32,107 nucleotides of DNA, taken from Candidatus Poribacteria bacterium. Its GTDB lineage: Bacteria; Poribacteria; WGA-4E; B28-G17. A program made the translations under genes and the position numbers. The notes under the pieces are model-generated. The model did no database searches. It was not told the origin of the DNA and saw nothing but the letters and a program-made list of their open reading frames with translations. The number at the start of each line of letters is the position of its first letter. Position 1 is the stretch's first letter. Shown piece by piece: positions 28,881 to 32,107 of the stretch. Where the stretch lies: contig JAGGXZ010000015.1 of the NCBI GenBank assembly GCA_021162805.1, forward strand, positions 1-32,107, in the 5' to 3' direction.

Positions 28881-30401
28881 ATGAGACTCAGCAGATATAC
28901 CGTCATGATAAAATTGAGCGATGAGGAGTATATGCTCTTCCACGGGGTGAGCGGAGCCGTGGACATAGTGGATGGGAGGATAGCCGACGGGATCCTCAGG
29001 GTGGCGACGGGCGAGCCCCCGGAGAGGGCCTTCGACGAGGAGAGGATAGAGGTGCTCCTCAAACGGGGATATCTCACCGAAAAGAGCCACGAGGAGGAGA
29101 GGAAGAGGGCTCGTGAGATGATCCTCGCCATGCATAAGGGCCATCTCAAGAAATCCCCCGGATTCCTCATCGTCCCCTCCTACAGGTGTAACCTCAGATG
29201 CCCATACTGCTATGAGGGAAGGAGATATCTCTGGAGGCAGGACAGGATCATGGACAGGGAGACGGCGGATATGGCCTTCGAGGCCATGCTGAAGCTCATG
29301 GAGGGCAGGGAATACCCGCGGAATCACATATTGTTCTACGGCGGCGAACCCTTCCTCGAGGAACATATGGAGATCGTGGCATATATCATCGAAAAAGGCG
29401 TAAAGCTCGGCTTCACCTTCGGCGCCGTGACAAACGGCACCAACGTGGAGAAATTCCTGCCCCTCTTCGGCGGTCCCGGAAGGTTCGTCTTCTTCCAGAT
29501 AACCCTGGACGGCCCCCCAGAGGTGCACGATAAAAGACGCAGGTACGCCGACGGAAAGGGCTCATTCGACCGCATCGCACGTAACATCTCACTCCTGCTT
29601 CAGGACGGATACAGGGTCTCGCTGAGGATGAACGTGGATCAGTCGAACGTAAAACAGGCGGGACGGATGATGGATCTGGTGGAGAGGATGGGGTGGCGTA
29701 AATACTCCACCTTCAACGCCTATTTCGCCCCCGTGCACAGGGAGGGAGGCAGGCCGTGCATCGAGGAGCCCTTCTTCTCGTATCAACTGATAAAGGCCCT
29801 CGGCGACAAATACGCCTACATGGGCGAGACGAGAGGAGGGGTCTTCAGGACTTTCGACCGCGTCTTCAGGGTGGGCAGAAGGGTCGAATTCAAAACGGCC
29901 ATCTGTGGGGCGACCGGGACGCAATACATCTTCGATCCCTACGGCGACATCTACACCTGCTGGGACGCCGTCGGGATTCAGGAGGAGAAGGTCGGAAGAT
30001 TCATTCCGAAACTCCAGCTCAACGAGATGCATGATAGGTGGAGCTGGAGGACAGTCGCCATGATAGATGAGTGCATGGACTGTCCCTACCTCTTCGTCTG
30101 CATGGGGGGATGCCCCCACTACGCCTTCGAACGGACGGGAAAACTCGAAAGCCCCTTCTGCAATAACTTCCCCGCCTTCTTCGAACACCAGGTCAAAATG
30201 GCCTACAGGCTCTATAAGATATCAAAGAACCGAAAGATCGGATCGGTCGAACGGGGCCTGGCCCTTCCGAGACTATCCCCACGTCTCCCATCAGATCCCA
30301 GACGAGGGAGAGAGGCGGAAAGGGAGGAAAAGGGGGACGTTATAGCCATCGAAGTGCCGAAGAAGACTGAAAGGATGCATCTCATCGAGGTGCCGGCATG
30401 A
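28881..30401 (+). CDS. Radical SAM/SPASM peptide maturase
   Basis: The ATG follows GGGAGGTG by seven bases. The N terminus, MRLSRYTVMIKLSDEEYMLF then HGVSGA, matches the region found before the radical-SAM barrel of thioether-forming maturases. The SAM cluster is C103-x3-C107-x2-C110 (YRCNLRCPYCYEG), followed by FYGGEPF near 152-158 and TNGTNVEKF. The SPASM part has the complete seven-Cys set: C342, then GDIYTC with C360 (G-x4-C), C398-x2-C401-x5-C407-x3-C411, and C427. That is enough for two auxiliary 4Fe-4S clusters. The basic tail after about 445 is extra. By family it would form C-S, C-C or similar cross-links in the peptide encoded just upstream. The product stops within the start of the GT4 gene (ATGA). 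Confidence 0.92.
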   Translation: MRLSRYTVMIKLSDEEYMLFHGVSGAVDIVDGRIADGILRVATGEPPERAFDEERIEVLLKRGYLTEKSHEEERKRAREMILAMHKGHLKKSPGFLIVPSYRCNLRCPYCYEGRRYLWRQDRIMDRETADMAFEAMLKLMEGREYPRNHILFYGGEPFLEEHMEIVAYIIEKGVKLGFTFGAVTNGTNVEKFLPLFGGPGRFVFFQITLDGPPEVHDKRRRYADGKGSFDRIARNISLLLQDGYRVSLRMNVDQSNVKQAGRMMDLVERMGWRKYSTFNAYFAPVHREGGRPCIEEPFFSYQLIKALGDKYAYMGETRGGVFRTFDRVFRVGRRVEFKTAICGATGTQYIFDPYGDIYTCWDAVGIQEEKVGRFIPKLQLNEMHDRWSWRTVAMIDECMDCPYLFVCMGGCPHYAFERTGKLESPFCNNFPAFFEHQVKMAYRLYKISKNRKIGSVERGLALPRLSPRLPSDPRRGREAEREEKGDVIAIEVPKKTERMHLIEVPA

Positions 30402-32068
30402 TCTTCGGGACGATTACGGGTTTCCCCCCCGAACCGCTGGCCGGAACGACTAGGGGGATATACGGGGCGAACGTGGCGATGTTCACCTTCCTCAAATCCC
30501 TCATCCGATTCGGCTCCTTCGACGAGTATCATCTGTTTATCTCGGCACACGATCCCGAGAAAGCTATAGAGAGCTGGAACAAACTCCTGAAACCCTTCGA
30601 TGAGGGGGGAAGGCTCAGGCTGAACGATCTGTTTCAGCTGAGGAGGTTTATCAGGGAGAAGCGGTTCACTGTCTTCCACGGCAAACACGATCTCGGCGAT
30701 CTGGCATACCTCAGGGCGCAGCTCTCGCCCGACAGACCCTTCCCCGTAACCGGAAGGATCGACTCCATAAGCTATCAGTTCCTCCTGCCCGATCTGCTGC
30801 TGATGATGCTCAGGGGTAACCTATACCCCTTCGATGCCGTGATCTGCACCAGCAGTCAGGCCATGAAGGCATACGAGACGCTGCTGAGACAGGCGGCAGG
30901 GGATTTCGAGGAGAGATACGGCGTAAAACTCCCATTTCACCCCAAACTCGTCCATATCCCGCTAGGCGTGGATGCGGATCAGTTCGCTCCGCGCGATAGG
31001 GCGGAGGCGCGGGCGCTGCTATCATTGCCTCAAAAAGGACTTATAATCCTATGCTTCGGAAGGCTCTCGGCACATGAGAAGATGGATCTGCTGCCCGTGT
31101 TGAGGGCGTTTAAGAGATTGACCGAGGATCATCCCCAACAGATGAGGGATGCGCTGCTGCTTTTGGCGGGGGATGACGCAAGATATGGATACGGGGAGAA
31201 GGTGGAGGGCTTCGCCAGAGAGATGGGGATATCCGAGCGGGTCAAAGTTATGCGAAATCCATCCTTCGCCGAAACACCCCTCATCTACTCAGCCTCCGAT
31301 ATCTTCATATCCTTCCCTGACAACCTCCAGGAGAGCTTCGGGATAACGGTCCTGGAGGCGATGGCCTCGGGACTGCCCGTGGTTGTCTCCGATTGGGACG
31401 GATACAGGGATACGGTCGTGCACGGCGAGGTGGGCTTCAGGGTGCCGACATACTGGGCGGATTGCGAGGGGAGGATCTCGCTCTACTCGCCGGTATGCGA
31501 TTGGAGGCAGGAACATCTCTATTTAGCCCAGTCGGTATGCGTGGATCAGGGGGAGATGGTCAGGTTCTTAGGCGAGCTCATCCGAAACCCCTCACTGCGC
31601 CATGATATGGGGGATAAGGCCAGGAGACATGTGCTGGAGAGATACGACTGGCGGGTTGTGATCAAAAGATATGATGAGCTATGGAGGGAGCTATGGAGGG
31701 AGGCGGAGTCGTATGGGGAACTTGAAAGACAAAAGCCTATGTTTGTTCCGAATAGATTTGAGAGCTTCGGCGGGTATCCGACGCTGATACTGAGCGACCA
31801 GGAGGTGATCATAACGGAATATGGCCGTCAGGTTCTGTCCAGGCGTCAGCCGCTTAAGTTCTACAAGGGCATGAGATCTGTTCTGCTCCTCCCCGTGATC
31901 CAGGAGGGGCTCAAACTCGCCTCCCAGCCCATCCCGTTCGAGAACCTCGTTGAAAAGCTCATAGAGAGGTTCAAAAGATACTCCCCCTCCAAGGAGGACA
32001 TAAGATATCAGTTGCTATGGATGCTGAAACATGATATGATAAAAGCGTGTGACGGAGGTGAGACCTAG
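30398..32068 (+). CDS. GT4-family glycosyltransferase with C-terminal winged-helix-like extension
   Basis: The start overlaps the maturase stop by 4 bp. Residues about 1-210 are the N-terminal GT-B half (ETTRGIYGANVAMF-like acceptor loop, actually GTTRGIYGANVAMFTFLKSL). Residues about 210-420 are the donor half: LCFGRLSAHEKMDLLPVLRA, LLLAGDDARYGYG, AETPLIYSASDIFISFPDNL and ESFGITVLEAMASGLPVVVS, the E-x7-E motif of retaining GT4 enzymes. About 100 further residues follow (PTLILSDQEVIITEYGRQVL to RYSPSKEDIRYQLLWMLKHD then MIKA). These read as beta strands plus a winged helix, reminiscent of PqqD-type peptide-recognition domains. If that is right, the enzyme would bind a leader peptide and glycosylate the peptide; this is inference. 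Confidence 0.87.
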   Translation: MIFGTITGFPPEPLAGTTRGIYGANVAMFTFLKSLIRFGSFDEYHLFISAHDPEKAIESWNKLLKPFDEGGRLRLNDLFQLRRFIREKRFTVFHGKHDLGDLAYLRAQLSPDRPFPVTGRIDSISYQFLLPDLLLMMLRGNLYPFDAVICTSSQAMKAYETLLRQAAGDFEERYGVKLPFHPKLVHIPLGVDADQFAPRDRAEARALLSLPQKGLIILCFGRLSAHEKMDLLPVLRAFKRLTEDHPQQMRDALLLLAGDDARYGYGEKVEGFAREMGISERVKVMRNPSFAETPLIYSASDIFISFPDNLQESFGITVLEAMASGLPVVVSDWDGYRDTVVHGEVGFRVPTYWADCEGRISLYSPVCDWRQEHLYLAQSVCVDQGEMVRFLGELIRNPSLRHDMGDKARRHVLERYDWRVVIKRYDELWRELWREAESYGELERQKPMFVPNRFESFGGYPTLILSDQEVIITEYGRQVLSRRQPLKFYKGMRSVLLLPVIQEGLKLASQPIPFENLVEKLIERFKRYSPSKEDIRYQLLWMLKHDMIKACDGGET

Positions 32069-32107
32069 GTGAGGGGATATCCATGGAAGCGAGAGCCCAT
32101 ATTGATC
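32069..32107 (+). CDS. Start of a further gene, cut by the window edge
   Basis: GGAGGTG at 32054-32060 lies 8 bases before a GTG that directly follows the GT4 stop. The frame is open to the edge (MRGYPWKREPILI). An alternative ATG at 32084 in another phase has no comparable site. Too little remains to name a product, but the spacing indicates that it belongs to the same operon. Confidence 0.4.
   Translation, partial: MRGYPWKREPILI

Noticed and set aside
28194-30401. Lanthipeptide or thiopeptide cluster
   Set aside because: No dehydratase (LanB/LanM), cyclase or YcaO gene; the peptide core has few Ser/Thr and the only maturase is radical SAM.

Overview
The window looks like chromosomal DNA of an uncultivated Gram-negative bacterium. 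It encodes a porin-like beta-barrel ending in Phe, several lipoproteins with lipoboxes, many secreted proteins, and a remnant of a FlgD/type-IX-like C-terminal domain. The mix of a Gfo/Idh/MocA oxidoreductase, a four-helix-bundle (S23/IVP-like) gene, lineage-specific secreted paralogs and abundant short degenerate repeats would fit a candidate phylum such as Poribacteria. That placement is inference; there is no rRNA or other marker to fix it. No tRNA, rRNA or CRISPR array was seen.

Region 1 (1-5.65 kb) is a secretion-oriented block. It carries two related Cys/Tyr-rich secreted proteins and four LamG/DUF1080-like paralogs (one truncated) that share a C-terminal tail ending K-L-x-T-x-W-G-x-x-K. 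Between them lies a tightly overlapping trio: membrane rhodanese, MauE-like quinone/disulfide membrane protein, and DUF1573 protein. An orphan copy of the tail motif sits out of frame behind the DUF1573 gene.

Region 2 (5.6-11.4 kb) is a probable protein-glycosylation and surface operon: a sugar-nucleotide dehydratase/epimerase, a bacterial STT3/PglB-type oligosaccharyltransferase with an intact WWDYG motif, and a large protein made of about seven carboxypeptidase-regulatory-like beta-sandwich repeats.

Region 3 (11.4-14.9 kb) is a gene graveyard around three paralogous lipoproteins. It contains 3'-end fragments of an ABC exporter ATPase, a sugar epimerase, an IS630-type transposase, a FlgD-like domain and a beta-propeller. 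Two of the lipoprotein genes share a nearly identical 122-bp block that suggests gene conversion.

Region 4 (14.9-21.1 kb, minus strand) is conserved metabolism: a Gfo/Idh/MocA oxidoreductase, RimK-like ATP-grasp ligase, RimI acetyltransferase, PfkB kinase, Eis-like GNAT, PanB and BioY. A divergent promoter pair with a perfect palindrome between the -35 boxes separates bioY from region 5.

Region 5 (21.1-25 kb, plus strand) holds PaaK-like ligase, a tandem ACT protein, an AbiEii-type nucleotidyltransferase with a small partner, and a porin-like protein. An ECF sigma factor fused to a long DUF4097-like domain follows, with its own strong promoter.

Region 6 (27.1-32.1 kb) is the most interesting part: a candidate undescribed RiPP system. 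A UGT/MurG-like glycosyltransferase overlaps a 53-residue peptide with five Cys in its C-terminal half and a consensus ribosome binding site. A radical-SAM/SPASM maturase with complete cluster-binding motifs follows, then a GT4 glycosyltransferase with a C-terminal winged-helix-like extension, and the start of another gene at the right edge. A four-helix-bundle gene bounded by inverted decamer arrays has apparently inserted between precursor and maturase. The architecture predicts a radically cross-linked, possibly glycosylated, Cys-rich peptide.
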